Below are positions 26,532 to 33,500 of a stretch of 49,309 bases of DNA, one piece after another. The notes under the pieces are model-generated. The model had not been told where the DNA came from and ran no database searches. It worked only from the letters and a program-made list of their open reading frames with translations. This stretch comes from Ruminococcus sp. (GTDB lineage: Bacteria > Bacillota > Clostridia > Oscillospirales > Ruminococcaceae): assembly GCA_021199305.1 (NCBI GenBank), contig JAJQIH010000020.1, positions 1 through 49,309 on the forward strand. The letters are read 5' to 3'. Made by a program: the position numbers and the translations under genes. Within the stretch, counting starts at the first letter, position 1, and the number at the start of each line of letters is the position of its first letter.

Positions 26532-27255
26532 TGAAAATCACCTCAATTTCGCTGTGCGTCTGCGCTTTATATTCCTTTACAGTCTGTATTGCAATCTCCG
26601 CCGCCCTGTCGTTCGGAAAATGAAACTCACCTGTTGAAATACAGCAAAACGCTACGCTTTTAATTCCTTTCTCGTCGGCAAGCTTCAGGCAGGACAGATA
26701 GCAGGAGCGAAGTTTACTTTCGTCGTGATTTGTAAGTCGCCCGTGTACAATCGGACCTACTGTGTGCAAAACATATTTGCAAGGGAGATTATACGCGTTT
26801 GTTATTTTAGCCTTTCCAGTTGGCTCTTCACACCCTTGCCTTGACATAATTTTTGCACATTCCTGCCTTAGCTCCACTCCCGAAAAGGTGTGGATTGCAT
26901 TGTCTATACAGCCGTGATTCGGGCAAAAGCAGCCGAGCATCTGACTGTTAGCGGCATTTACAATAGCGTCACAAGCAAGCGTTGTTATATCGCCCTTCCA
27001 CAAATATATACCCTGCTCTATCGGCTGTAAGGTATCAAGGGTCGTTATTCCCTTTTGTCTTGTTTCCTCCCGCAGATAAGCGTCCTGAACCTTTAAAAAT
27101 TCATCGCTTACAGGTTTTGGAGGTCGAATATTAAAAAGCGAACGTAGCAGAGCTTTCTGAGCTCGCTCGTCAGCTGGAATTTCTATATCGTGATACTGCG
27201 GCTGCTCTTTCAGCAGAGCCGCTATCAGGTATTTTCTTCTTTCTTCTTGCGTCAT
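26476..27255 (-). CDS. zinc-containing macrodomain ADP-ribosylhydrolase (SirTM partner)
   Basis: A 259-residue protein. An N-terminal helical extension (about 1-75) precedes a macrodomain with GDITTLACDAIVNAANSQML (88-107), the Zn-Macro insert GCFCPNHGCIDNAIH (about 108-122; Cys/His/Cys ligands), YVLHTVGPIV and CCISTGEFHFP. This is the class found next to SirTM, which removes the ADP-ribose the sirtuin adds. ATG 27255 sits 2 bases after the upstream stop, with AGAGG at the right distance; a longer frame to 27291 overlaps the previous gene without support. Together with SirTM it forms a writer/eraser pair. Confidence 0.9.
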   Translation of the reverse strand: MTQEERRKYLIAALLKEQPQYHDIEIPADERAQKALLRSLFNIRPPKPVSDEFLKVQDAYLREETRQKGITTLDTLQPIEQGIYLWKGDITTLACDAIVNAANSQMLGCFCPNHGCIDNAIHTFSGVELRQECAKIMSRQGCEEPTGKAKITNAYNLPCKYVLHTVGPIVHGRLTNHDESKLRSCYLSCLKLADEKGIKSVAFCCISTGEFHFPNDRAAEIAIQTVKEYKAQTHSEIEVIFNVFKQTDYDIYRRLLAAD

Positions 27256-27257
27256 TT

Positions 27258-27881
27258 TTAACCTCTTTTTACGACTGCCTTTTGTGGACAAGCTTCAAAG
27301 CAATTTCCACAACGCAGACAATTTTCTTGTAAAATCACAGCAGGTGTAGTATTAAAATCAATACAGCCTTGCGGGCATACTGCTTCGCACGTTCTGCAAC
27401 CTATACACTCGTTTGTAATCTCATATCCCTGCCCTTTTTCTTTATAGCTTCCAATCGTAAAGTAGCTTCGCTCAATCGGCTTTTTTGAAAGGTCAAACCA
27501 TTCGCCGCTTCCCTCGTAAAGCTGAAATACGACAAGCGCCTGCCTGGAGGCTTCGGTAGGATAGATTTCCTTCATATACGGATTTTTTAAAATCAGGCGT
27601 TCTAGTCTTGCAGAGTCCGTTTCCCGTACCCTTCCCCGAACGGAAACCGCTACGCAGGATAATGTATCCTTGCCCTTCATTCCCGTCAGCGAAATATATT
27701 CTCTTTTCTTAAGACGTTCGCAAAAGCTTTTGCCCTTTGCCATCAGAAAATAAAGTCCGTCCTCATCACTATCCATTATATCAATAGCGCAAGTAATTGG
27801 CAAGCCGTTATCATCAACCGTCGCTACAACGACAGAGTGTATTTCCTTTTCCAGATATGTCAATGCTTTTTTCGTTTCCAT
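27258..27881 (-). CDS. PPOX-type flavin-binding protein fused to a 2[4Fe-4S] ferredoxin domain
   Basis: A 207-residue protein. An N-terminal split-barrel of the pyridoxamine-phosphate-oxidase family (about 1-125: VVVATVDDNGLPITCAIDI, FLMAKGKSFCERLK) is fused to a ferredoxin domain. That domain has CIGCRTCEAVCPQGC (about 157-171) and CLRCGNCFEACP (about 188-199), both complete clusters. It probably binds FMN or F420-like flavin and passes electrons. It lies 2 bases upstream of the Zn-macrodomain gene, so it belongs to the ADP-ribosylation operon. Streptococcal SirTM operons also include flavin enzymes. The reaction is unknown. Confidence 0.85.
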   Translation of the reverse strand: METKKALTYLEKEIHSVVVATVDDNGLPITCAIDIMDSDEDGLYFLMAKGKSFCERLKKREYISLTGMKGKDTLSCVAVSVRGRVRETDSARLERLILKNPYMKEIYPTEASRQALVVFQLYEGSGEWFDLSKKPIERSYFTIGSYKEKGQGYEITNECIGCRTCEAVCPQGCIDFNTTPAVILQENCLRCGNCFEACPQKAVVKRG

Positions 27882-27912
27882 TTAAATTTACCCTTATTCC
27901 ATATCAGTAAAA

Positions 27913-27938
27913 CAGGGCTGCCATTTTCGACAGCCCTG
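27913..27938 (-). terminator. terminator of the metallo-hydrolase-like gene
   Basis: CAGGGCTG (27913-27920) pairs with CAGCCCTG (27931-27938); on the minus strand TTTT follows. It separates this gene from the sirtuin operon, whose own promoter must lie within about 27882-27912 or upstream. Confidence 0.8.
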
Positions 27939-27954
27939 CAATCTTATACAATGA

Positions 27955-28746
27955 TTATGCGAAGAAAAAGCCCGCCGTCATATCCAGATAATTTCCACCG
28001 CTGTATTCTGGATACTGCTTTTGTACTTCCGCCTTGAAGCCTTCTGCATCTGTGCAGTCAGCTGCAATCTTCTTTAAATTTTCGAGATAATCAATCTTGG
28101 TCTGTGCGTCCTTCAGATCCTCTGGAGTATAGTGAGATGTAAGAATCAGGTCATAGTTCTTTTCAATGTAGCTGCGAAGCTCTGCAATTATTGCATCGGC
28201 ATGACCTGCACCTGCAACGATAGAGTGGCAGTCGTGTCCGAGCATATGAGTGTAAACTGCGTTGATTTCAGGAATTTCTACATCAAAAGCGTCAGCTGTC
28301 TGCTTGATTACAAAATCAATGCCACCGATTGTTACCTTGCCTGGCTCAATTACATTTGTGATCTTGTGAACTGATGGGTCAAAGATTTCTCCGAATGCAC
28401 AAGTAAAGTTGTTAATCAGATCCTTACCGCCGCCGTTTTCAGAAAATTCTACTGCATTCTGTGTAGCGTACTTTGCAACATCAGGAAGAAATGTTGCTCC
28501 AGCTCCGTGATAAGCAACGAGCATTCCCTCTACTTGCAAATCCTTGAGGTATTCGGTCAGTTCGCTGATGTTATCGTAAAAGCAAGGTGACTCAATAATA
28601 ACAGCCTTTCCGTTTTTCTCGACGACAAAAACCTCATCATCAATAAAATCATTTGTCTTAAATGCGTGCAGCTTTACGCCGCCAAAATCATAAACATTCA
28701 TTTCGCCTTTAGCGAGTTTTACTGTTGTGTAAGTATTCTTGTTCAT
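27955..28746 (-). CDS. degenerate metallo-beta-lactamase-fold protein
   Basis: A 263-residue protein resembling the MBL fold: strands KLHAFKTNDFIDDEVFVVEKNGKAVIIESP, then GMLVAYHGAGATFLPDVAKYA at the place of the metal motif, and later THMLGHDCHSIVAG. The canonical HxHxDH is not present (YHGAGATF), so metal hydrolase activity is doubtful. GGAGGC precedes ATG 28746. It is divergent from, and probably controlled by, the HxlR regulator at 29079. Confidence 0.65.
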   Translation of the reverse strand: MNKNTYTTVKLAKGEMNVYDFGGVKLHAFKTNDFIDDEVFVVEKNGKAVIIESPCFYDNISELTEYLKDLQVEGMLVAYHGAGATFLPDVAKYATQNAVEFSENGGGKDLINNFTCAFGEIFDPSVHKITNVIEPGKVTIGGIDFVIKQTADAFDVEIPEINAVYTHMLGHDCHSIVAGAGHADAIIAELRSYIEKNYDLILTSHYTPEDLKDAQTKIDYLENLKKIAADCTDAEGFKAEVQKQYPEYSGGNYLDMTAGFFFA

Positions 28747-28821
28747 AGTGATAGCCTCCTGAGCATTTAATATTTTGTGTTTTCGAGCTTTACAGCGGCC
28801 GTCTGTTCAGCTTCTATATAT

Positions 28822-28850
28822 AGTATACACAAGCAAGTTTCTTTTGTAAA
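28822..28850 (-). promoter_or_regulatory. promoter of the MBL-like gene
   Basis: Minus strand TTTACA (28845-28850), 17-base spacer, TATACT (28822-28827). Confidence 0.8.
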
Positions 28851-28872
28851 GTAAGCACTTTTTTGTGGTGTA

Positions 28873-28918
28873 GTTACCAAACGGAAACTATTGGGCGGTT
28901 ACTGAAACGAAACTATTG
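28873..28918. promoter_or_regulatory. tandem HxlR-type operator half-sites
   Basis: Two 21-base direct repeats 25 bases apart (28873-28893 and 28898-28918), both GTTAC-N6-(G)GAAACTATTG in outline. An inverted TAGTTTC (28985-28991) stands just before the hxlR promoter. They lie upstream of both divergent promoters, as expected for the regulator's own sites. Confidence 0.6.
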
Positions 28919-29002
28919 CGAAAAATCGCCGTTTGAGCGGCTTTCAGGCTGAGAAAAATTTTTTGAAAATTTTTCCTCGCCTGGTAGTTTCAATCGGAAA
29001 TC

Positions 29003-29031
29003 TTGACAATTTAAAGGCGGTACTGTATAAT
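29003..29031 (+). promoter_or_regulatory. hxlR promoter (perfect consensus)
   Basis: TTGACA (29003-29008), 17-base spacer, TATAAT (29026-29031). Confidence 0.88.
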
Positions 29032-29078
29032 GAGCTTGTAAATTTCTTTTTGAAACCATTAACGGAGGTGTCTGTAAA

Positions 29079-29411
29079 ATGTCTGAAATCAAAGCTGACG
29101 AGCTTCCCGCTTGTCCTGTTGAAACCACGCTTACTCTTATTGGCGACAAATGGAAGGTTCTTATTCTCCGCGACCTTTTAACCGGAACCAAACGCTTTGG
29201 CGAGCTTAAAAAATCCATCGGAAATGTTTCGCAAAAGGTGCTGACAGCACAGCTTCGTGCAATGGAAGGTAGCGGACTTGTAAACCGCAAGGTATATGCG
29301 GAGGTTCCGCCGAGAGTAGAATATTCACTGACCGAATTAGGGCAAAGCCTTAAGCCTATTCTTGATGCTATGTGGGACTGGGGCGAAGGATATAAAGCTT
29401 CTTTGAAGTAA
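29079..29411 (+). CDS. HxlR-family winged-helix regulator
   Basis: A 110-residue MarR-like regulator. It has the conserved N-terminal Cys in CPVETTLTLIGDKWKVLILR (residues 12-31), the recognition region RFGELKKSIGNVSQKVLTAQLR and the wing RVEYSLTELGQSLKPIL. Several HxlR members sense aldehydes or disulfide stress through that Cys. GGAGG precedes the start. Divergent from the MBL-like gene across a region with repeated operator-like sequences, it probably controls that gene and itself. Confidence 0.92.
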   Translation: MSEIKADELPACPVETTLTLIGDKWKVLILRDLLTGTKRFGELKKSIGNVSQKVLTAQLRAMEGSGLVNRKVYAEVPPRVEYSLTELGQSLKPILDAMWDWGEGYKASLK

Positions 29412-29416
29412 AAGCA

Positions 29417-29448
29417 ATCCCCGACAAGCAAAAATGCCTGTCGGGGAT
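29417..29448 (+). terminator. hxlR terminator
   Basis: ATCCCCGACA (29417-29426) pairs perfectly with TGTCGGGGAT (29439-29448), followed by ATTATTT. Confidence 0.85.
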
Positions 29449-29492
29449 ATTATTTAAAGCTGAGTAAATCGAAATATGCTCGCATAATAATA

Positions 29493-29521
29493 TTGCATTT
29501 TTAAATAGTTTGTGGTATACT
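29493..29521 (+). promoter_or_regulatory. brnT operon promoter
   Basis: TTGCAT (29493-29498), 17-base spacer, TATACT (29516-29521). Confidence 0.8.
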
Positions 29522-29545
29522 AATAGCAGAAATAGGGGTGATGTA

Positions 29546-29824
29546 ATGCAATTTGAATGGGACGAGCAAAAGGAGAAAACCAATATTGCTAAGCACAAGG
29601 TCGATTTTACGACAGCTATGCAAGTGTTTAAAGACCCTAATTATATCGAAATCTATGACGTAGAGCATAGTTTAGTTGAAGACAGATATGCTGCAATAGG
29701 TTCTGTAGGAACAATTTTGTTTGTTGTGTTTACAGAACGAGTTGAAAAAATCAGAATAATATCCGCCAGATTGGCGACTAAGGCTGAAAGGAGATTGTAT
29801 TATGAGCGAAATGGTATATTATGA
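29546..29824 (+). CDS. brnT: BrnT-family ribonuclease toxin
   Basis: A 92-residue type II toxin. The family pattern is clear: FEWDEQKEKTNIAKHKVDFTTA (split, residues 3-24), FKDPNYIEIYD, EDRYAAIGSVG, FTERVEKIRIISARLATKAERRLY (split). BrnT enzymes are RelE-fold RNases that stop translation. Start ATG 29546 has GGGGTGA just upstream; the track upstream to 29510 lacks a site. It overlaps its partner by 23 bases. Confidence 0.9.
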   Translation: MQFEWDEQKEKTNIAKHKVDFTTAMQVFKDPNYIEIYDVEHSLVEDRYAAIGSVGTILFVVFTERVEKIRIISARLATKAERRLYYERNGIL

Positions 29825-30008
29825 GATGAAAAATGATGGTAAGCAGAAATTAACAGAAGAACAGCTCAAAATGCTGGAAGAAGCTGAAAACGAACCAATA
29901 ACTTTTGATGAAGACTGCCCTGAATTGACTCCTGCGATGATAAAAGCATTCAGGTGTTCAGCTGCTTGGCGAAATCGTCACGGACTAAAACCACAAAGAG
30001 AAGATTAA
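29802..30008 (+). CDS. antitoxin-like partner of BrnT
   Basis: A 68-residue acidic protein. AGGAG stands 8 bases before ATG 29802. The N-terminal half is a charged helix (KLTEEQLKMLEEAEN), and then FDEDCPELTPAMIKAFRCSAAWRNR follows. The context (overlap with brnT, own ribosome site, terminator straight after) makes it the antitoxin. It lacks the obvious ribbon-helix-helix of classical BrnA, so it may be a divergent or distinct antitoxin class. Confidence 0.75.
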   Translation: MSEMVYYEMKNDGKQKLTEEQLKMLEEAENEPITFDEDCPELTPAMIKAFRCSAAWRNRHGLKPQRED

Positions 30009-30015
30009 AAACAAT

Positions 30016-30059
30016 GTAACCGGAGCAAGCTAAATCAGCTTGCTCCGGTTTGTTTTTTC
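30016..30059 (+). repeat. 44-bp direct repeat, right copy (terminator of the brnT operon)
   Basis: Identical to the tRNA-Ala terminator segment 25614-25657, including AACCGGAGCAAGCT/AGCTTGCTCCGGTT (30018-30031 with 30037-30050) and TGTTTTTT. Here it terminates the toxin-antitoxin operon. No tRNA fragment precedes it. Confidence 0.92.
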
Positions 30060-30065
30060 GACAAA

Positions 30066-31436
30066 CTATCCCATCTCTTCAAACGCCTGTCTGACGTTTG
30101 TTACACCGACAATCTTAATTGTAAATCTTGATTTGTCAACGCCCTTCAGCGAGCTTCTCGGCACAATACATTTTTCAAAGCCTAAACGCTCAGCTTCTTC
30201 AATTCGCTGAGAAATGTACGATACGTTTCTGACCTCGCCGCCTAAACCTATTTCGCCAAATGCCAGAAGCTTGTCCGAAACTATCTTGTCGGTAACCGAC
30301 GAATAAAGCGCCAGAGCGATTGAAAGGTCGGCTGCCGGCTCGTCAAGTCTTAATCCTCCGACAACGCTTACATAAACATCTAAGTTTGAAAAATGAAGTC
30401 CCAGACGCTTTTCAAGCACCGCAATCAGTATAGAAAGTCTGTTGTAGTCAAATCCCGTAGAGGTTCTTCTCGGAACTGCAAAGCTGCTTTTAGTAACGAG
30501 TGCCTGAACCTCTGCCATTATCGGTCTGCTTCCTTCGATACAGCAAGCCGCACAGCAGCCTGAAACATCGGTCGGTCTGCCTGAAAGCATCATCATCGAC
30601 GGATTTTCAACCTCAACTAATCCCCTGTCGGTCATCTCGAACACGCCGATTTCTGTTGCCCGTCCGAAACGATTTTTGTGAGCGTGAAGAAGTCTGTACG
30701 ACATATTTCTCTGCCCTTCAAAGTACAAAACTGTATCTACTATATGCTCCATAACTTTAGGACCTGCTATCGCTCCGTCCTTGTTGACATGTCCTACTAT
30801 CAAAAACGGAATCTCCTCGCTCTTAGCCGTTCTCATAAACAGATTAGCGCACTCTCTCACCTGAGCTACGCTTCCCTGAGCGGAGGAAAGAGCAGAAATG
30901 CTCATTGTCTGAATCGAGTCGATTATTACAATATCGGGTTTTTCCTTTATTATCGCATCAACTACCGCTTCTGCATCTGTTGAAGTCAGAAGATAAAGAT
31001 TTTCCGTAAACACCCGAAGCCGCTCCGCTCTTAGCTTTATCTGCCTTGCAGACTCCTCGCCCGAAACGTAAAGAACCGTTTTGTCCTTACCGAAGTATTC
31101 GCAAATCTGAAGCAGCAGAGTTGACTTTCCTATTCCAGGCTCTCCGCCAAGAAGAACAAGCGAGCCTTTTACCAGGCCCCCGCCTAATACTCTGTCAAAT
31201 TCCCCCAGTCCCGTTTTATACCTGACATCGTTTGTCTTTGTGTCAACCGACGAAAGCGAGCTTATCATTCCTGTTATATCGGTGACTGCCTTTGATTTTG
31301 TCGTATATCGTTCGCTTGCTGCTGATATTCCCTCCTCAAGCGTATTCCACTCGCCGCAGGATGGACATCTTCCGTTCCACTTTGCGCTTTCATAGCCGCA
31401 TTGCGAGCATATATAAACCTTTGAAGCCTTCGCCAT
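30066..31436 (-). CDS. radA: DNA repair protein RadA
   Basis: A 456-residue branch-migration ATPase. An N-terminal C4 zinc finger (CSQCGYESAKWNGRCPSCG, residues 11-29), Walker A GGEPGIGKST (about 96-105), the RadA-specific KNRFG (about 254-258) and a C-terminal Lon-protease-like domain (about 285-455) are all present. It helps process recombination intermediates. It lies 17 bases downstream of the cwlD-like gene and is probably cotranscribed. Confidence 0.96.
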   Translation of the reverse strand: MAKASKVYICSQCGYESAKWNGRCPSCGEWNTLEEGISAASERYTTKSKAVTDITGMISSLSSVDTKTNDVRYKTGLGEFDRVLGGGLVKGSLVLLGGEPGIGKSTLLLQICEYFGKDKTVLYVSGEESARQIKLRAERLRVFTENLYLLTSTDAEAVVDAIIKEKPDIVIIDSIQTMSISALSSAQGSVAQVRECANLFMRTAKSEEIPFLIVGHVNKDGAIAGPKVMEHIVDTVLYFEGQRNMSYRLLHAHKNRFGRATEIGVFEMTDRGLVEVENPSMMMLSGRPTDVSGCCAACCIEGSRPIMAEVQALVTKSSFAVPRRTSTGFDYNRLSILIAVLEKRLGLHFSNLDVYVSVVGGLRLDEPAADLSIALALYSSVTDKIVSDKLLAFGEIGLGGEVRNVSYISQRIEEAERLGFEKCIVPRSSLKGVDKSRFTIKIVGVTNVRQAFEEMG

Positions 31437-31453
31437 TTTCTCTCTCCTTGTTT

Positions 31454-32191
31454 TTAATTCTCCCCGACAAATTTATTTACTCCCAAAAATATAGCTAACG
31501 CCATTTGCTTCTGATATGTCGTGTCGCTTAAATGCTCAACCTCTTCAGGATTTGACATAAATCCGCACTCAACCATTACTGCTGGATTCTGAGTTGACAG
31601 GACGTACATATCAGAGGTGTTTTTTATTTCCCTGTCGTTTTCCGCCTGAAATTCTATATTTGAAATTACGCTCGTTTGAATTTCCGAGGCTAAAACTTCG
31701 CTAAGCTCGTTTGTGCTGCTGAAAAACATCTGCGAACCCCAATACTGCTCGTCGGTAAACTGATTCTGGTGGATTGACAGACAGACAGCATTATCGCTTG
31801 AATTAAAAAACTCCAGTCTGTGCTTCATATCCGACTGCTTCATATTGAAAATTCCTTCAATGTCGCTGTCGTTGAGCGCTGTGTCGTCCAGACGTAAAGC
31901 TCTTGTCTTGTAGCCGAACACCGAGCATAAATAGTAAACGCTTTTTGTGATTGATAAATTTATTTCCTTTTCAACCTCGCCGTTTACGCCGACGCAACCG
32001 CCGTCAAAGCCGCCGTGCCCCGCATCCAGCAATATCTCAGGCAGCGTATTTTGAGAAGCTGATACAGCTAGAGAATTGTCCTCTGTGACAATTGCATTTA
32101 TATTTTTCGTAACGTAGTAGCATATAATAAAAACGCTCATTACAACAAGCGTCAGTCCCGCTTCCGCAATTTTTTTAATACTCGACCTCAT
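31454..32191 (-). CDS. cwlD: N-acetylmuramoyl-L-alanine amidase, CwlD type
   Basis: A 245-residue Amidase_3 zinc enzyme. An N-terminal membrane/signal helix (about 8-30) precedes the catalytic domain with DAGHGGFDGG (His ligand, about 57-66), KEINLSITK (Glu ligand), SIHQNQF (His) and VECGFMSN (catalytic Glu). Size and architecture match CwlD, which starts muramic-lactam formation in the spore cortex. AAGGGGAAGG precedes ATG 32191. The CwlD assignment rests on size plus sporulation context; another Amidase_3 is possible. Confidence 0.85.
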   Translation of the reverse strand: MRSSIKKIAEAGLTLVVMSVFIICYYVTKNINAIVTEDNSLAVSASQNTLPEILLDAGHGGFDGGCVGVNGEVEKEINLSITKSVYYLCSVFGYKTRALRLDDTALNDSDIEGIFNMKQSDMKHRLEFFNSSDNAVCLSIHQNQFTDEQYWGSQMFFSSTNELSEVLASEIQTSVISNIEFQAENDREIKNTSDMYVLSTQNPAVMVECGFMSNPEEVEHLSDTTYQKQMALAIFLGVNKFVGEN

Positions 32192-32279
32192 AAAGCCTTC
32201 CCCTTTTGATAAGTTTAAAGCGTTTGTCTACCGCCCTTAAAAGCTTATGAGGATAAAAATATTTTAAGACCTGTCCGTT

Positions 32280-32861
32280 TTATTTTTTACGCTTGTAAAC
32301 AAACTTCGACTTCAGGTCCTCGTTGTTGTAACCCATTTTAAAGAAGTAGTAGCAGACTAAAATCATATAAAATGGCAGAATAAGCACAATTATTATCGAC
32401 AGCCACGGAATATCTGCGGCTACTGCCGACGCTGCCGTAGCGTTAGCGTCAGGCGCATTAAAGCTTAAACTGAACAGATTGAATATCGGCGTAAAGAAGG
32501 TGTTTGTCAGGTAATACACCGCAACTGTATTTCCAAGCACGCCGAGCTTTCCCAGAATCAGGAAAATAATTGAAATATAGCTCGGTATTACACTTACAAG
32601 TCCGATGTTAAAGCCGAAGTTTTCACACTCCTCAAGTCCGTGAAACTTCACCTGATTTTTTATTTTTCCGCCTTCCTTCATACAGTAGTCAGCAAGAAGC
32701 ATTCCAACAATCAATACGTTGGCAATGCCGAAAACCACATTGTTTGCAATCCAGTGCGTTCTGTAAAAAACCATCCAGAACAGCAATAATACAAGGCACA
32801 TAAAATCTGCCGTTAAAACCCTCAGTAAAACCTTTGCGGCGCTTTTTCTTTTAAAACTCAT
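32280..32861 (-). CDS. unrecognised multipass membrane protein
   Basis: A 193-residue protein with about four to five hydrophobic helices, Lys/Arg-rich at both ends (MSFKRKS, KFVYKRKK). I do not recognise a family. CGGAGG precedes ATG 32861 and a good promoter lies upstream. It is followed after 88 bases by cwlD, possibly in one transcript. Confidence 0.7.
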   Translation of the reverse strand: MSFKRKSAAKVLLRVLTADFMCLVLLLFWMVFYRTHWIANNVVFGIANVLIVGMLLADYCMKEGGKIKNQVKFHGLEECENFGFNIGLVSVIPSYISIIFLILGKLGVLGNTVAVYYLTNTFFTPIFNLFSLSFNAPDANATAASAVAADIPWLSIIIVLILPFYMILVCYYFFKMGYNNEDLKSKFVYKRKK

Positions 32862-32909
32862 TTTTCTATTCCTCCGAAAAATTGCTATACACGCATTCTG
32901 TCAGAACTA

Positions 32910-32938
32910 ATTATACACGATTTTTAATATAATTACAA
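32910..32938 (-). promoter_or_regulatory. promoter of the 32280-32861 membrane protein
   Basis: Minus strand TTGTAA (32933-32938), 17-base spacer, TATAAT (32910-32915). Confidence 0.78.
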
Positions 32939-33003
32939 TAAATTTTCACGTATTTTTCAATAAAGAGCAGTTCCTCCCTTCTTCACCATTAAACAATATT
33001 TTC

Positions 33004-33088
33004 TGGGGGTAAAGGCGGTAAATTTAAACTAAAGTCCCTATAAAATAAAATATATAAAAGTTTAGTTTGGAATTACCCCTTTGCCCTC
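33004..33088. repeat. imperfect long inverted repeat with A/T-rich loop
   Basis: Inner arms AAACTAAA (33026-33033) and TTTAGTTT (33061-33068) are perfect. The match continues outward imperfectly (GGTAA/TTACC, AAAGG/CCTTT, GGGGT/ACCCC) for arms of about 29 bases around a 27-base A/T loop. There is no T-run, so it is not a usual terminator. The stretch 32939-33245 has no supported gene. A gene-like minus-strand frame from about 33240 down to 33073 lacks any start codon or ribosome site and may be a remnant. Confidence 0.55.
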
Positions 33089-33245
33089 TTGAAATACTGC
33101 TCTTTCATTTGTGAAATTCTGGAAAGCTGTGCGGCAAAAGCCAAAAAATCTTGCAAATCTTTTATTTCATATAACGCTTCTCTTTCGGGAAAAGTAATAA
33201 CAAAGAAATCAGGACTTACAGGCTTTACTCGAAAGGAGGAGAAAA

Positions 33246-33461
33246 ATGAGCAAAGAACAAAACAAACGACGCTTTCCAAGACACACAAGAGAGGTTCACT
33301 TTGACGGAGATGTAAAAATCTACGACCCGAAAAATATCATACCGGCGTTTGAAACCTATATTATTACCGACAATCATACAGACGAAAACGGCAGAGTTTA
33401 CAACAACGACGATGAAAATATAAAGCTTTCAAAGCACTGGGTTGACGAAAATCACAAATAG
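33246..33461 (+). CDS. small hydrophilic protein, possibly DUF3787-like (spore-associated)
   Basis: A 71-residue protein with a very strong ribosome site (GAAAGGAGGAG) before ATG 33246. Highly charged, with no membrane part; basic N-terminus (KEQNKRRFPRH) and an end LSKHWVDENHK. That ending resembles the 'AKEWVDENK' end of the small Clostridial DUF3787 family, some members of which are reported as spore surface proteins. The match is by eye and tentative. The SDR gene follows after 39 bases. Confidence 0.65.
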   Translation: MSKEQNKRRFPRHTREVHFDGDVKIYDPKNIIPAFETYIITDNHTDENGRVYNNDDENIKLSKHWVDENHK

Positions 33462-33500
33462 AGGTAGAATGGTTGTATACTTTAAAAAAGAGGTACAGCT

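Noticed and set aside
30057-30065. Perfect 0A-like sequence TTCGACAAA after the brnT terminator
   Set aside because: It sits between a terminator and the end of radA, with no promoter to control, so it is probably chance.
33089-33304. Plus-strand 71-codon frame before the small hydrophilic protein
   Set aside because: No ribosome site, Cys/Lys-rich non-protein-like composition, and it overlaps the well-supported gene starting at 33246.
33246-33461. Calling the 71-residue protein a spore coat protein outright
   Set aside because: Only the last ten residues resemble DUF3787; stated as tentative.
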